A stretch of DNA of 64,000 nucleotides from Mesorhizobium wenxiniae (lineage in GTDB: Bacteria; Pseudomonadota; Alphaproteobacteria; Rhizobiales; Rhizobiaceae). Location of the stretch: the NCBI RefSeq assembly GCF_002284535.1, contig NZ_NPKH01000023.1:279767-343766 (forward strand), given 5' to 3'. Each line of letters starts with the position of its first letter. The first letter of the stretch is position 1. The position numbers were made by a program, and so were the translations under genes. The notes below the pieces were generated by a model. That model was given only the letters and a program-made list of their open reading frames with translations. It was not told the origin of the DNA and did no database searches. Below, piece after piece: positions 9,166 through 20,030 of the stretch.

Positions 9166-9609
9166 TCAGCCCTTCTTTATCCTGTATGTCTGGTGGCAGG
9201 TGCCACAATCGCCGCCTATGGTGTTGAACCCCGCCTTCAAGGCATCGACATCGGCCGGGGCGGCGGCCGCCGCAGCCTTGACATCGGCGAGATATTTTTC
9301 CTCAATCGCCTTGAAGCCGGCCATATCCTCCCAGATCTTGGGGGCAGCGGTGGTGTCGCCGGTTTCACTGCCAGCCGGGAAAAGGGTCTCGACGTTTGCA
9401 TGGAATTTCTCGGCGTTGGCCTGCAGCGCCTTCAACGCCACCAGCACGGCCGCGGCGTCATAGGCGGCCTCGCCCTTGACCACTTTCGACAATTGGCCGG
9501 CGATCTTTCCGCGTTCCTTCATCAGGGCCTGGCGCTCCTGGATCGGATCGGCGAATGCCGCCGAACCGGCGAAGGCGAGCGTCGAGATGGCGAGGATAAG
9601 CTTTCTCAT
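9166..9609 (-). CDS. Class II cytochrome c (cytochrome c'/c556 type)
   Basis: 147 aa with a clear signal peptide (about residues 1-20, ending SAAFA). The single heme motif CGTCH (135-139) is at the extreme C-terminus, the hallmark of the four-helix class II cytochromes c'/c556. The body is helical and Ala-rich. It is the first gene of a pair with the diheme cytochrome. Function is inferred as periplasmic electron transfer or binding of small gaseous ligands. Confidence 0.88.
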   Translation of the reverse strand: MRKLILAISTLAFAGSAAFADPIQERQALMKERGKIAGQLSKVVKGEAAYDAAAVLVALKALQANAEKFHANVETLFPAGSETGDTTAAPKIWEDMAGFKAIEEKYLADVKAAAAAAPADVDALKAGFNTIGGDCGTCHQTYRIKKG

Positions 9610-9767
9610 TCAATTGGCTCCATGGTGAAGACGTTTCGGATGAAGGTCGGCACTGATCGATAACGGCAAAATTGGCTTAAAAATTCCGGAAATTCGCCTC
9701 ACGCTTGTGTGAATTTTTGCGACAGTCGTTCTGTGCTGGAAAAGGGCGGCCGATCTTGAGCCAAAAG

Positions 9768-9794
9768 AAAAGCCCCGGTTTTACCGGGGCTTTT
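9768..9794 (-). terminator. Rho-independent terminator of sodB
   Basis: A perfect 11-bp stem (AAAAGCCCCGG / CCGGGGCTTTT) with a five-base loop. Read on the minus strand it ends in a T-run (TTTTCTTTT). It starts 18 bp past the sodB stop codon. Confidence 0.88.
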
Positions 9795-9811
9795 CTGCAA
9801 CTCAGTTAGGC

Positions 9812-10408
9812 CTACGCCTTTTCGTAGAGCTCGAGGACATGGTCCCAGTTGATGAGACTGTCGACGAAGGCTTCGAGATATTTCGGCCGGGCGTTGCGAT
9901 AGTCGATGTAATAGGAGTGCTCCCAGACATCGACGCCCAGGATCGGCGTCGCGCCATGGACCAGCGGATTCTCGCCGTTCGGCGTCTTCGAGATCGCCAG
10001 CTTGCCGTCCTTGACCGAAACCCAGGCCCAGCCTGAACCGAACTGGGTGGTTCCGGCGGCGATGAAGTCGGCCTTGAACTTGTCGTAGCCGCCGAGGTCA
10101 CTGTCGAACGCCTTTTGCAGCGCGCCCGGCAATTTGTTGCCGCCGCCGCCCTTCTTCATCCACTTCCAGAAATGAATGTGGTTGTAATGCTGGCCGGCAT
10201 TGTTGAAGAGCCCGGGGTTCTTGCCGAAGGACTGTTTCACAACCTCTTCGACCGACAAATCGCCGAGCCCAGCTTCGGCAGCCAGCTTGTTGCCGTTGTC
10301 GACATAGGCCTTGTGGTGCTTGTCGTGGTGATACTCCAGCGTCTCCTTCGACATGTAAGGCTGCAAGGCCTCGTAGTCATAGGGCAAGGCAGGCAGTTCA
10401 AAAGCCAT
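9812..10408 (-). CDS. sodB: Superoxide dismutase, Fe/Mn type
   Basis: 198 aa, usual length. It removes superoxide in the cytosol. Metal ligands are seen in family context: His in LEYHHDKHHKAYV, His in GQHYNHIHFWKWM, and Asp plus His in ILGVDVWEHSYYIDY. The N-terminal block FELPALPYDYEALQPYMS is standard. It is monocistronic with a strong terminator right after the stop. The choice between Fe and Mn cannot be settled by eye. Confidence 0.95.
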   Translation of the reverse strand: MAFELPALPYDYEALQPYMSKETLEYHHDKHHKAYVDNGNKLAAEAGLGDLSVEEVVKQSFGKNPGLFNNAGQHYNHIHFWKWMKKGGGGNKLPGALQKAFDSDLGGYDKFKADFIAAGTTQFGSGWAWVSVKDGKLAISKTPNGENPLVHGATPILGVDVWEHSYYIDYRNARPKYLEAFVDSLINWDHVLELYEKA

Positions 10409-10513
10409 CGGTCGTACTCCTCGTGGAAAAATCCGGTGCGATACCGGACTAACATAGGTCTGGATTGATATGGAGCAACTCCGGAATGAAGCGCCGGTTC
10501 GCTTTTTCGCCAG

Positions 10514-11392
10514 TCAGCCGGTCGAAGTCGAATGGGCCCAATCCCAGTAGAGTTCGCGCGCCTTCTTGGCTACAGGCCCAGGCTGGAGATTGCGATCCTC
10601 GATGCGGGTGACCGGCACGACTTTCGAATGGTTTCCCGTCGAGAATATCTCGTCTGCTTCGAGGAAGTCGCGCACCGACAGCGTCTTCTCGGTGGTCTTG
10701 AACCCATACTCGCCAAGCAGCGTCATCGTCCGCGAGCGGGTGATGCCGGACAGGAACGTGCCGTTCGGCGCCGGCGTCAGGACATGGCCGTCCTTGACCA
10801 GGAAAATGTTCGAGGTTCCGGTCTCGGCGACATTGCCCAGCATGTCGAGCACCAGGGCATTGTCGAAGCCGCGCATCTTGGCTTCGAGGATGGCACGACC
10901 ATTGTTGGGATAGAGGCAGCCGGCCTTGGCGTTGGTCGGCATGGTTTCGATGGTTGGGCGCCGGAACGGCGAGACGGTGACCGAAAAGCCCGCCGGCGAG
11001 ATCATTGGCGATTCGTAGAGGCAAAGGCAGAAACGGGTCGAGGCCGGATCTGCCGGCACGCCCATATAGCCGCCATGCTCGGCCCAGTACATCGGCCTTA
11101 TATACACCGCCGTCTTGCCGTTGAACTTCTTCAGCCCGTCCCAGGTCAGCCCGACGATCTTTTCGGCACTCATGGATGGTTTGAGACCAAGCGCGATCGC
11201 CGAGGCGTTCACCCTCGCGGCGTGGCGGTCGAGGTCGGGGGCGACGCCCTCGAACCAGCGGGCGCCGTCGAACACGCTGGTGCCGAGCCACATGGCATGG
11301 CTGCGCGGCCCCAGAATGGCGACATTGCCTTCATACCAGTCGCCATCCACGAAGGTCCATGTCGCGGATTGCGCCGCAGCCGCCAGTGTCAT
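10514..11392 (-). CDS. ilvE: Class IV (branched-chain type) aminotransferase
   Basis: 292 aa. Fold-type IV PLP aminotransferase: HAMWLGTSVFDGARWFEG near the N-terminus, the probable PLP lysine in NAKAGCLYPNNGRAILEAK, and ETGTSNIFLVKDG with the family Glu. The family includes branched-chain aminotransferases, D-amino-acid aminotransferases and aminodeoxychorismate lyase. The sequence resembles the branched-chain group commonly annotated in rhizobia, but substrate is not proven. It stands alone between sodB and a divergent dehalogenase gene. Confidence 0.8.
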   Translation of the reverse strand: MTLAAAAQSATWTFVDGDWYEGNVAILGPRSHAMWLGTSVFDGARWFEGVAPDLDRHAARVNASAIALGLKPSMSAEKIVGLTWDGLKKFNGKTAVYIRPMYWAEHGGYMGVPADPASTRFCLCLYESPMISPAGFSVTVSPFRRPTIETMPTNAKAGCLYPNNGRAILEAKMRGFDNALVLDMLGNVAETGTSNIFLVKDGHVLTPAPNGTFLSGITRSRTMTLLGEYGFKTTEKTLSVRDFLEADEIFSTGNHSKVVPVTRIEDRNLQPGPVAKKARELYWDWAHSTSTG

Positions 11393-11549
11393 CGCTTGGT
11401 TCCGCGTTTTAAAAGCTGTCCTGTCCCCCCATTGGAAGATGCTTTGGCGTCTGCCGTCAACTGAAATGGCTGAGATTTGTTAAGGCCAGCGGCATGCGAA
11501 CTGCAATCTGGGCTTGCGCCTCGCCTTGCCTCGCCGCAAAACTGTCACC

Positions 11550-12212
11550 ATGCACCATGCGGCTTACGTTTTCGACGCCTACGGCACGCTGTTCGATGTC
11601 CATGCCGCCGTGCGCCGTCATGCCGACCAGATCGGGCCGGACGGCCAACTCCTGTCGGAGATCTGGCGGGCCAAGCAACTGGAATATTCCTGGGTGAGGA
11701 CGCTGATGGGCGCCCATGCCGATTTCTGGCAACTCACCGAACAGGCGCTGGATTTCGCCTTGCGCAAGGTTCCCTCCGCGGACAAGGGGCTGAGGGCCAA
11801 GCTGCTCGACGCCTATTGGCGGCTGGACTGCTATCCGGAGGTGCCGGCCGTGCTCAAGGCGCTCAAGGCGTCGGGCGCCAAGCTGGCGATCCTCTCCAAC
11901 GGCTCGCCTGAAATGCTGGAAGCGGCGGTCAAATCGGCCGCGCTCGACCAGGTTCTGGACGACATCTATTCCGTCGAGGCCGTCAAGCGCTTCAAGGCCG
12001 ATCCGTCGGTCTACGACATGGTCACGACAGGCTGGCGTCTCTATCCGGGTGCGGTGTCGTTTCAGTCATCCAACCGCTGGGACGTCGCTGGCGCCACCAA
12101 ATTCGGCTTCCGGACAGTCTGGATCAACCGCTCCGACCAGCCCGAGGAATACCGGGACTTTCCGCCGGCCCTGATCCTGCCCTCGCTCGAAGGCCTGCTC
12201 GCCGCAGGCTGA
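11550..12212 (+). CDS. (S)-2-haloacid dehalogenase-like HAD hydrolase
   Basis: 220 aa from ATG 11550. HAD type II dehalogenase features: nucleophile Asp in YVFDAYGTLFDVHAAV, SNGSPEML (motif II), a conserved Lys in KRFKADPSVYDMV, and SSNRWDVAGATKFGF, the dehalogenase version of motif IV. These residues support hydrolysis of L-2-haloacids to D-2-hydroxyacids, although many chromosomal homologues have unknown natural substrates. An upstream in-frame start (11514) is less likely because conserved sequence begins at MHHAAYVFD. Confidence 0.85.
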   Translation: MHHAAYVFDAYGTLFDVHAAVRRHADQIGPDGQLLSEIWRAKQLEYSWVRTLMGAHADFWQLTEQALDFALRKVPSADKGLRAKLLDAYWRLDCYPEVPAVLKALKASGAKLAILSNGSPEMLEAAVKSAALDQVLDDIYSVEAVKRFKADPSVYDMVTTGWRLYPGAVSFQSSNRWDVAGATKFGFRTVWINRSDQPEEYRDFPPALILPSLEGLLAAG

Positions 12213-12223
12213 CGGATGACCTC

Positions 12224-12304
12224 AAATCGGAATCGATCCTTGGAAAGGATCACGCGCAAAACAAACGTGCTACAGCGTCCTTTGCTGACGCCCGGCGCTG
12301 TGGG
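12224..12304 (+). repeat. Short intergenic repeat, copy 1
   Basis: The core AAATCGGAATCGAT...GGAAAGGATCA.GCG.AAA..AA.GTG.TACAGCGTCCTTTG closely matches the copy at 22536-22630 and ends in a GC-rich hairpin leading to GGCGCTGT. Dispersed non-coding repeats of this kind are frequent in Mesorhizobium chromosomes. It occupies part of the 260-bp gap after the dehalogenase gene; the rest of that gap holds nothing I recognise. Confidence 0.75.
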
Positions 12305-12474
12305 CCTGTTGCCTCGGCGCAACAGGGGCTGAACCGTCACAGCTTTGCCTTTGTTTGTTCACCCTCAGGCCAGAATCGGAACCGCCTATCGCGCCACGCA
12401 TTGGTAGGGCTGGCGCGCCGTACTGATTGGCGTATTCATGTTCTGTTTCGATATGAGACTTAAAAAAGGCAACG

Positions 12475-13299
12475 ATGTCCACAACCGAAATCGACCCCTA
12501 TCGCCTGAGCCGTCGCGGCTTTCTCAACGCCGCTGCGCTAGGCGTCGCCTCGATTGCGGTTTCCGCCTGCACCACGACGGCAGGCCGGCCGGTCGAGCCG
12601 CCGCCGCCAGCCAATGTCGAGCCGCCGCTCATGGACTATGCAACAATGTACGGTCCGGTCAGCGACGGTGGGTTCGAGCTGCCGGGCATACCCTACGAGA
12701 AAATCGACGAGCAATTTCTGCGTCAGATCGTTCCCGATCCGACCGGCCAAGCGCCAGGCACCATCGTCGTCGATACGGCCGGCCACCACCTCTATCTCGT
12801 GCGTCCGGGCGGACAAGCCATTCGTTATGGGGTCGGGCTGGGTCGCGCCGGTTTCGAATGGTCTGGCGATGCCGTCGTCCAGTGGAAGCAGAAGTGGCCG
12901 AAATGGACGCCGCCGGCCGAAATGATCGCCCGCCAGCCAGAGCACGCAAAATACAGCGCCGAGAATGGCGGCATGCCCGGCGGCCTCACCAATCCGCTCG
13001 GAGCGCGGGCGCTGTATCTCTTTGAGGGCAACGAGGACACGCTTTACCGCTTGCACGGGTCGCCGGAGTGGTTTTCCATAGGCAAATCGGTGTCATCTGG
13101 GTGCGTTCGCTTGATAAATCAGGACATTATCGACCTTTATGACCGTGTGCCCAACAAGACGCCGGTGATCGTTACCGCCGGTGTCGGTCAGGAACTGGTT
13201 GCCACGGCAGACCGCAAAGCCATTCCAATCGATGCGGGCGTCCCGGAAGGATCGATCCTGCTCGGCCCGGCAAGGGCGATTTCGGACTCGATCTTCTGA
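12475..13299 (+). CDS. L,D-transpeptidase (YkuD), lipoprotein or Tat-exported
   Basis: 274 aa. The N-terminus has SRRGFLNAA followed by a hydrophobic stretch and a lipobox VSAC with Cys32, so it is probably a lipoprotein exported via Tat. The YkuD catalytic domain covers about residues 95-240, with His194 in YRLHGSPEW and the catalytic Cys210 in SVSSGCVRLIN. These enzymes form 3-3 crosslinks in peptidoglycan or attach proteins to it, which is dominant in Hyphomicrobiales walls. Monocistronic, convergent with the HerA-like gene. Confidence 0.92.
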   Translation: MSTTEIDPYRLSRRGFLNAAALGVASIAVSACTTTAGRPVEPPPPANVEPPLMDYATMYGPVSDGGFELPGIPYEKIDEQFLRQIVPDPTGQAPGTIVVDTAGHHLYLVRPGGQAIRYGVGLGRAGFEWSGDAVVQWKQKWPKWTPPAEMIARQPEHAKYSAENGGMPGGLTNPLGARALYLFEGNEDTLYRLHGSPEWFSIGKSVSSGCVRLINQDIIDLYDRVPNKTPVIVTAGVGQELVATADRKAIPIDAGVPEGSILLGPARAISDSIF

Positions 13300-13339
13300 G
13301 CTGGTCGAAAGCGCTGGAGCGGCCGGCGTACCTCTGAAC

Positions 13340-13363
13340 CCGATGCTCTTGCTTGAGCATCGG
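13340..13363. terminator. Hairpin between convergent genes
   Basis: A perfect 9-bp stem CCGATGCTC / GAGCATCGG with a six-base loop, placed between the convergent L,D-transpeptidase and HerA-like genes. There is no strong T-run, so bidirectional terminator function is an inference. Confidence 0.55.
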
Positions 13364-13390
13364 ATATTCTCAAACCGAGGTCCAATACTG

Positions 13391-14935
13391 TCAGCGCCCT
13401 CTTGCCAGACTGCCGAGGATACCCCTCACAATCGCCCGGCCCACGGACGAGCCGACCGAGCGAACCACCGATTTGATCGCCGCCTCCGCCACCGTCTGGC
13501 GATTGGACGATCGCGGCGCCGGTGCCCGCCTGCCGCCGGTGGGTTGGGGGGCGGAATCGTCATCGCCGAAGCCTGGGATAGTCCAGCGTGAGCGGCCGCT
13601 CTCCTGCTGCTGCGCCTCTGCGTCGAGAGCGTCCTTGGCTTTTTTCTGCAGCATCTCGAAAGCCGATTCACGATCGATGGTTTGGTCGTATTGCCCGCTA
13701 ACCGGGCTCTCAGTGATCAGCTTGCGGCGCTCGTCTGGCGTGATCGGGCCAAGGCGTGAAGACGGCGGGCGAACCAGCGTACGCTGGACCATGGACGGAA
13801 CACCTTTGGCTTCCAGAGTCGAGACCAGCGCTTCGCCGGTGCCGAGCTGCGTGATCACGGTTGCACAGTCGAAGTCGGGATTTGGCCTGAAGGTCTCGGC
13901 GGCGGTTCTCACGGCCTTCTGCTCCCGCGGCGTGTAGGCGCGCAAGGCGTGCTGCACCCGGTTGCCGAGCTGGGCCAGAACCGTTTCGGGGATATCCAGC
14001 GGATTCTGGGTGACGAAGTAAACGCCGACGCCCTTCGAACGGATCAGGCGGACCACCTGTTCGACGCGGTCGATCAGCACCTTCGGCGCATCATCGAACA
14101 GAAGGTGCGCCTCGTCGAAGAAGAAGACCAGCTTCGGCTTGTCAGGATCGCCGACTTCGGGCAGCTCCTCGAACAGTTCCGACATCAGCCACAAAAGGAA
14201 TGTCGCATAGAGCCGGGGATTCATCATCAGCTTGTCGGCAGCCAGCACGCTGATGGCGCCTCGGCCGTCGCGGGTGGTGCGCATGATGTCGGCGATCCGT
14301 AGTGCCGGCTCGCCGAAGAAATTCGTCGCTCCCTGCTGTTCCAGAACCAGCAGCGTGCGCTGGATCGCGCCGACCGAGGGCTTGGTCACGTTGCCGTAGC
14401 GAGCGCCGATTTCTTCGGCGCGTTCTGCGATGTTGGCAAGAAGCGCTTGCAGGTCCTTCAGGTCCAACAGCAACAGGCCTTCCTCGTCGGCGATGCGGAA
14501 GGCGATGTTCATGATGCCTTCCTGCGCCTCGGAGAGGTTCATCAGGCGCGACAGAAGCAGAGGCCCCATTTCCGAGACGGTGGCGCGAATCGGATGGCCC
14601 TGCTCGCCGAACAAGTCCCAGAAGATGACCGGAAATTCCTGGAAATCATAGGGATCTAGCTTGACCTGCTCCGCACGCTTGACCAGAAAATCCTGTGGCG
14701 TGCCCATCATGGCGATACCGGACAGGTCGCCTTTGATGTCGGCGCAAAAGACCGGCACGCCGGCATTGGAGAAACCTTCCGCCAAAATCTGCAAGCTCAC
14801 GGTCTTGCCAGTACCGGTCGCACCGGTGACCAGGCCGTGACGATTGCCATACTGAAGCAGCAGATTTTCGGCGCGCTGGTAACTGTCGTCGGGCTTTCGG
14901 CTGGCTCCTATGAAAATACTGGTGTCGTCAGCCAT
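13391..14935 (-). CDS. HerA-like P-loop ATPase (DUF853 family)
   Basis: 514 aa from the ATG at 14935. Although the frame is open further upstream, the family begins [20 protein letters not shown]. Walker A is GATGTGKT (residues 38-45), and Walker B is [15 protein letters not shown]. An arginine-containing stretch and [15 protein letters not shown] follow, typical of the HerA/FtsK hexameric ATPase group. The C-terminus is a variable Arg/Pro/Ala-rich tail. DUF853 proteins are widespread in proteobacteria and poorly understood; no nuclease (NurA-like) gene is next to it. Divergent from mutA. Confidence 0.85.
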   Translation of the reverse strand: MADDTSIFIGASRKPDDSYQRAENLLLQYGNRHGLVTGATGTGKTVSLQILAEGFSNAGVPVFCADIKGDLSGIAMMGTPQDFLVKRAEQVKLDPYDFQEFPVIFWDLFGEQGHPIRATVSEMGPLLLSRLMNLSEAQEGIMNIAFRIADEEGLLLLDLKDLQALLANIAERAEEIGARYGNVTKPSVGAIQRTLLVLEQQGATNFFGEPALRIADIMRTTRDGRGAISVLAADKLMMNPRLYATFLLWLMSELFEELPEVGDPDKPKLVFFFDEAHLLFDDAPKVLIDRVEQVVRLIRSKGVGVYFVTQNPLDIPETVLAQLGNRVQHALRAYTPREQKAVRTAAETFRPNPDFDCATVITQLGTGEALVSTLEAKGVPSMVQRTLVRPPSSRLGPITPDERRKLITESPVSGQYDQTIDRESAFEMLQKKAKDALDAEAQQQESGRSRWTIPGFGDDDSAPQPTGGRRAPAPRSSNRQTVAEAAIKSVVRSVGSSVGRAIVRGILGSLARGR

Positions 14936-15193
14936 ATGTCCGGTCTCCGCAAACCTGAAGTGTTGAAGCCCCGGTCTATTGAAAGTAGCGGGGCTCGCCG
15001 CAGGTATAATGACGCCATTGCGCAGCGACAATGGCCATGGTCGAAATTGAGTTTTTGGAGCTTGCGGATTTTGCGCATGTTTGGCAATCGGTTGACGGTT
15101 CATTGTCGCAGGACGCGTGTTGCATTGTGATATGGGACGGGGAACCGTAGACTGACGTTCCAGGCCTATCGGCCGAGAAGACGAGGAGAGCGG
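14936..15193. promoter_or_regulatory. Divergent promoter region (HerA-like / mutA)
   Basis: 258 bp with no open gene, presumably carrying both promoters. I see no riboswitch fold, although the downstream enzyme uses cobalamin. GAGGAGAG lies just before the mutA start as a strong ribosome binding site. Confidence 0.4.
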
Positions 15194-16632
15194 ATGGGCG
15201 CCGGTGCCTTGAACCACGATGCCGAACTTCCGAACCCTGACCGGCAGCGGTGGCTTGGCCTTGCGGAAAAAGCCTTGGCCGGCGGATCCTTCGAGGAAAA
15301 GCTCATATCCCATACGGACGATGGCATCCGCATCGAACCGCTCTACGACCGTTCGGTCACCGCAGAGCCTCTGGCGCGGGCAAATCCCAGTTCGCCGTGG
15401 ATCGTCAGCCAGCGTATCGATGATCCGGATACCGGCCGCGCCAAAGCCCAGGCCCTGGAAGACGTCGCACAGGGCGCCACCGGATTGTCGCTTGTTTTCG
15501 AAGGCGCGCCGAATGCGTTCGGCTACGGCCTGCCGAGGACTGCCGAGGCGCTGGAGACCGTGCTCGACGGCGTGCCGCTCAACCGCATCCAGGTTCGCAT
15601 CGACGCGCATCCCTGGAGCCGCGCCGTGGCCGACTGGCTGGTTGCGTTCTTGAGCAAGCGCCGGTCAGACCCGGCAAAGCTCAACCTGTCCTTTGGTATC
15701 GATCCGGCGGCGATCTTTGCCGGAACCGGCCGGTTGCGCATGTCGATCGAGGCCCTGCAGGCGTCGATGCCGCAGTCCCTGGCGCATTTTTTCTCGATGG
15801 GCGTGCCCGGGGTCCTGCTGGAGGCAGACGGACGCGTCTTCCACAATGCCGGCGCCACCGAAGCGCAGGAGCTGGGCACCATGATGGCTTCGGCGGTCTC
15901 CTATCTCAGGATGTTCGAGGAGGCGCGCCAGCCGCTTGTCTATGCGGCGCCCCATATCGGCTTCGCGCTGAGCGTCGACCAGGACCAGTTCGTGTCGATG
16001 GCCAAGGTCAGGGCCCTGCGCAGGCTGTGGGCGCGGGTCCAGGAGGCATGTTCGATCGCCGCGTCCACCGCCAACATCCATGCCGAGACCTCCTTCCGCA
16101 TGATGACTTCGGCGGACCCGGAGACAAACATCCTGCGCACCACGATCGCCGCTTTTGCCGCGGCAGCCGGCGGGGCGGATTCGATCTCCATCCTGCCGCA
16201 TACGATCGCGCATGGCCTGCCGACGGGCTTTGCCCGCCGTGTCGCCCGCAATACGCAACTGATCATGGCCAACGAAAGCCATATCGATCATGTCGCCGAC
16301 CCTGCTTGCGGTTCGGGCGCCGTTGAAGCGCTGACCGCCGAACTCGGCGAAGCGGCGTGGGAAGAATTCCAGCGGATCGAGGCGGAAGGCGGCGTGCTGT
16401 CCAGCCTGCAGCAAGGACACATCCAGAAACGAGTTCAGGCGGCCTCCGCCCGCCGCAATGCTGCCTATCAAGCGGGCGAGCGGGCCATCATCGGCACGAC
16501 GCTTCACCCTTCGAAGACCGAACGTCCGGTCGAAACGCTGGCGGCGGAGCGGCGGCCTGCCGTCACCGAGGGCGTGGCGGTGTGCGAGCCGCTGTTTCCG
16601 ATCCGCCTCGATCAATCGATCGGAGCAGCGCC

Positions 16633-16636
<4 letters not shown>
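15194..16636 (+). CDS. mutA: Methylmalonyl-CoA mutase small (beta) subunit
   Basis: 480 aa. It shows the mutase TIM-barrel fold ([55 protein letters not shown]) but lacks the C-terminal cobalamin-binding domain, as expected for the small subunit of the alpha/beta enzyme. With MutB it interconverts (R)-methylmalonyl-CoA and succinyl-CoA in propionate and branched-chain catabolism. The stop codon overlaps the mutB start (ATGA), showing translational coupling. Confidence 0.92.
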
Positions 16637-18756
<2,120 letters not shown>

Positions 18757-18761
18757 CGCAG

Positions 18762-18815
18762 GTTATAATGTACGTTGCAACGGAAGCCACGCTGAGTTAT
18801 AATCGGCGTTGCAAC
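18762..18815 (+). promoter_or_regulatory. Two direct operator-like repeats upstream of the toxin-antitoxin pair
   Basis: GTTATAATGTACGTTGCAAC (18762-18781) and GTTATAATCGGCGTTGCAAC (18796-18815) are 20-bp direct repeats, identical except for three central bases, with starts 34 bp apart. Each carries a TATAAT -10-like hexamer and the perfect palindrome GTTGCAAC. The arrangement just before the AbrB gene suits an autoregulated TA promoter. Confidence 0.7.
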
Positions 18816-18828
18816 AGGACGTTTTGCC

Positions 18829-19059
18829 ATGAACACGATCATTCGCAAGATCGGCAATTCCGAAGGCGTGATCTTGCCCAAGGAAATTCTCGACCGCCTG
18901 AACCTGAAGGCTGGCGACAGCATCGTCATCGTCCAGGAGGGGGATGAGCTTCGCCTGCGCCGCACCGAAGACACTGCCGAGGAATTTGAGCGCAAGATGA
19001 ATATCGCGCGCGAGCGGATGAAGAAGTACGAGGTTGCCTACCGCGCGCTCGCGAAATGA
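18829..19059 (+). CDS. AbrB/MazE-type antitoxin
   Basis: 76 aa. An N-terminal swapped-hairpin AbrB domain (residues 3-46: IIRKIGNSEGVILPKEILDRLNLKAGD) is followed by a charged C-terminal helix that would wrap the toxin. It is immediately upstream of a Doc-like toxin gene with a 4-bp overlap (ATGA), the usual antitoxin-first order. It probably represses its own promoter through the two repeats directly upstream. Confidence 0.88.
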   Translation: MNTIIRKIGNSEGVILPKEILDRLNLKAGDSIVIVQEGDELRLRRTEDTAEEFERKMNIARERMKKYEVAYRALAK

Positions 19060-19442
19060 CCGAGCATCATTCGAGGGAGTTCGTGGAGGCGCTTCACGCC
19101 GAGCAATTGCGCCTCCACGGAGGAGCAGCGGGTATCCGCGACGAAGGAATGCTGGAGTCGGCGCTTTATCGACCGCAACAGAGGGAGATTTATGGCGACC
19201 CCGACCTCTGTGAGCTGGCATCCGTCTATCTTTTCCGCATCGCCAAGAACCATCCATTCGTCGACGGCAACAAGCGCACCGCTTTTGCCGCAGCCGATCT
19301 TTTTCTTTATTTCAATGGGCTAAGCATCGAAGCCGAGCAAGCGGACATCATTCAACTAGTCATGATGGTCGCCGCCGGCGAGATCGACGAGGCCGGTGCT
19401 GCGGCGTTCTTTCGCGACCATGTCGTCAAGGTCGAGGGCTAA
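19056..19442 (+). CDS. Death-on-curing (Doc/Fic) family toxin
   Basis: 128 aa. The Fic core motif is HPFVDGNKRTAF (His66 to Arg74), matching HxFx(D/E)GNKR with all catalytic residues. P1 Doc phosphorylates EF-Tu and arrests translation; the same activity is inferred here. Typical Doc features are EALHAEQLRLHGG at the front and YRPQQREIYGDPDL. It pairs with an AbrB antitoxin rather than the Phd antitoxin of P1. Its end overlaps the convergent Gre-factor gene by 4 bp. Confidence 0.9.
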   Translation: MTEHHSREFVEALHAEQLRLHGGAAGIRDEGMLESALYRPQQREIYGDPDLCELASVYLFRIAKNHPFVDGNKRTAFAAADLFLYFNGLSIEAEQADIIQLVMMVAAGEIDEAGAAAFFRDHVVKVEG

Positions 19443-19912
19443 TTGTCGGAGAGCTTCACAATCTCCCATTCCTTGCCGTTCACCACGGCAATCTCGCCGA
19501 CCTTCTTGCCGAACAAGGCCAGGGCCATGGGCGACACGTGGGAAATTGTGCCCTTGCCCGGATCGGCCTCATCCTCGCCGACAATCTTCCAGTGTACCTT
19601 CCTGCCGTCATCGCCTTCCAGCGTGACGCCCATGCCGAAGCGAACCAAATTGCTGCCCGATTCCGGCACGGACAGCTCGGCGCTTTCACGCCGCGCGGTC
19701 CAGTAGCGCAGGTCGCGCGAAATGAGCGCGATACGCTCGCGGTCGGCCCTCTTTTCCGCTCTGGCCAGATCATCACGCAGGGCCGCCAGTTCGGCGTCGA
19801 TCAGCGCCAGGCCGCGTTGCGTCACCAGATTGCGGTGCTGACTGATCGGCCGCTCGCCGATGCCGGCGATGGCGTTTTCGCTATCCTCTTCGCGCGTGAA
19901 GGCTCTGCTCAT
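19439..19912 (-). CDS. GreA/GreB family transcription elongation factor
   Basis: 157 aa. An N-terminal coiled coil (LALIDAELAALRDDLARAEKRADRERIALISRDLRYWTARRES, residues about 34-76) is followed by the FKBP-like GreA/GreB_C domain (VRFGMGVTLEGDDGRK, ISHVSPMALALFGKKVGE). Acidic residues at the coiled-coil tip are not obvious by eye, so transcript-cleavage activity is not certain. It resembles the extra GreA/GreB paralogue of rhizobia rather than the housekeeping GreA, which usually follows carB. Confidence 0.82.
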   Translation of the reverse strand: MSRAFTREEDSENAIAGIGERPISQHRNLVTQRGLALIDAELAALRDDLARAEKRADRERIALISRDLRYWTARRESAELSVPESGSNLVRFGMGVTLEGDDGRKVHWKIVGEDEADPGKGTISHVSPMALALFGKKVGEIAVVNGKEWEIVKLSDN

Positions 19913-20030
19913 CAGTCGAGCTTATGCCTCGCGCGGCGACTTCACAAGCTATTGCCGGCAAACCGGATCGGCCGATCCGGTCTGGCACGATTCCTGCGGC
20001 GCGACGGCCGAACGCTGGGGATCTGTGCCG

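Noticed and set aside
10449..11291. 280-codon open frame on the minus strand
   Set aside because: It is an out-of-frame shadow of the aminotransferase gene, is Arg/Gly-rich and matches no family; the in-frame aminotransferase has clear motifs.
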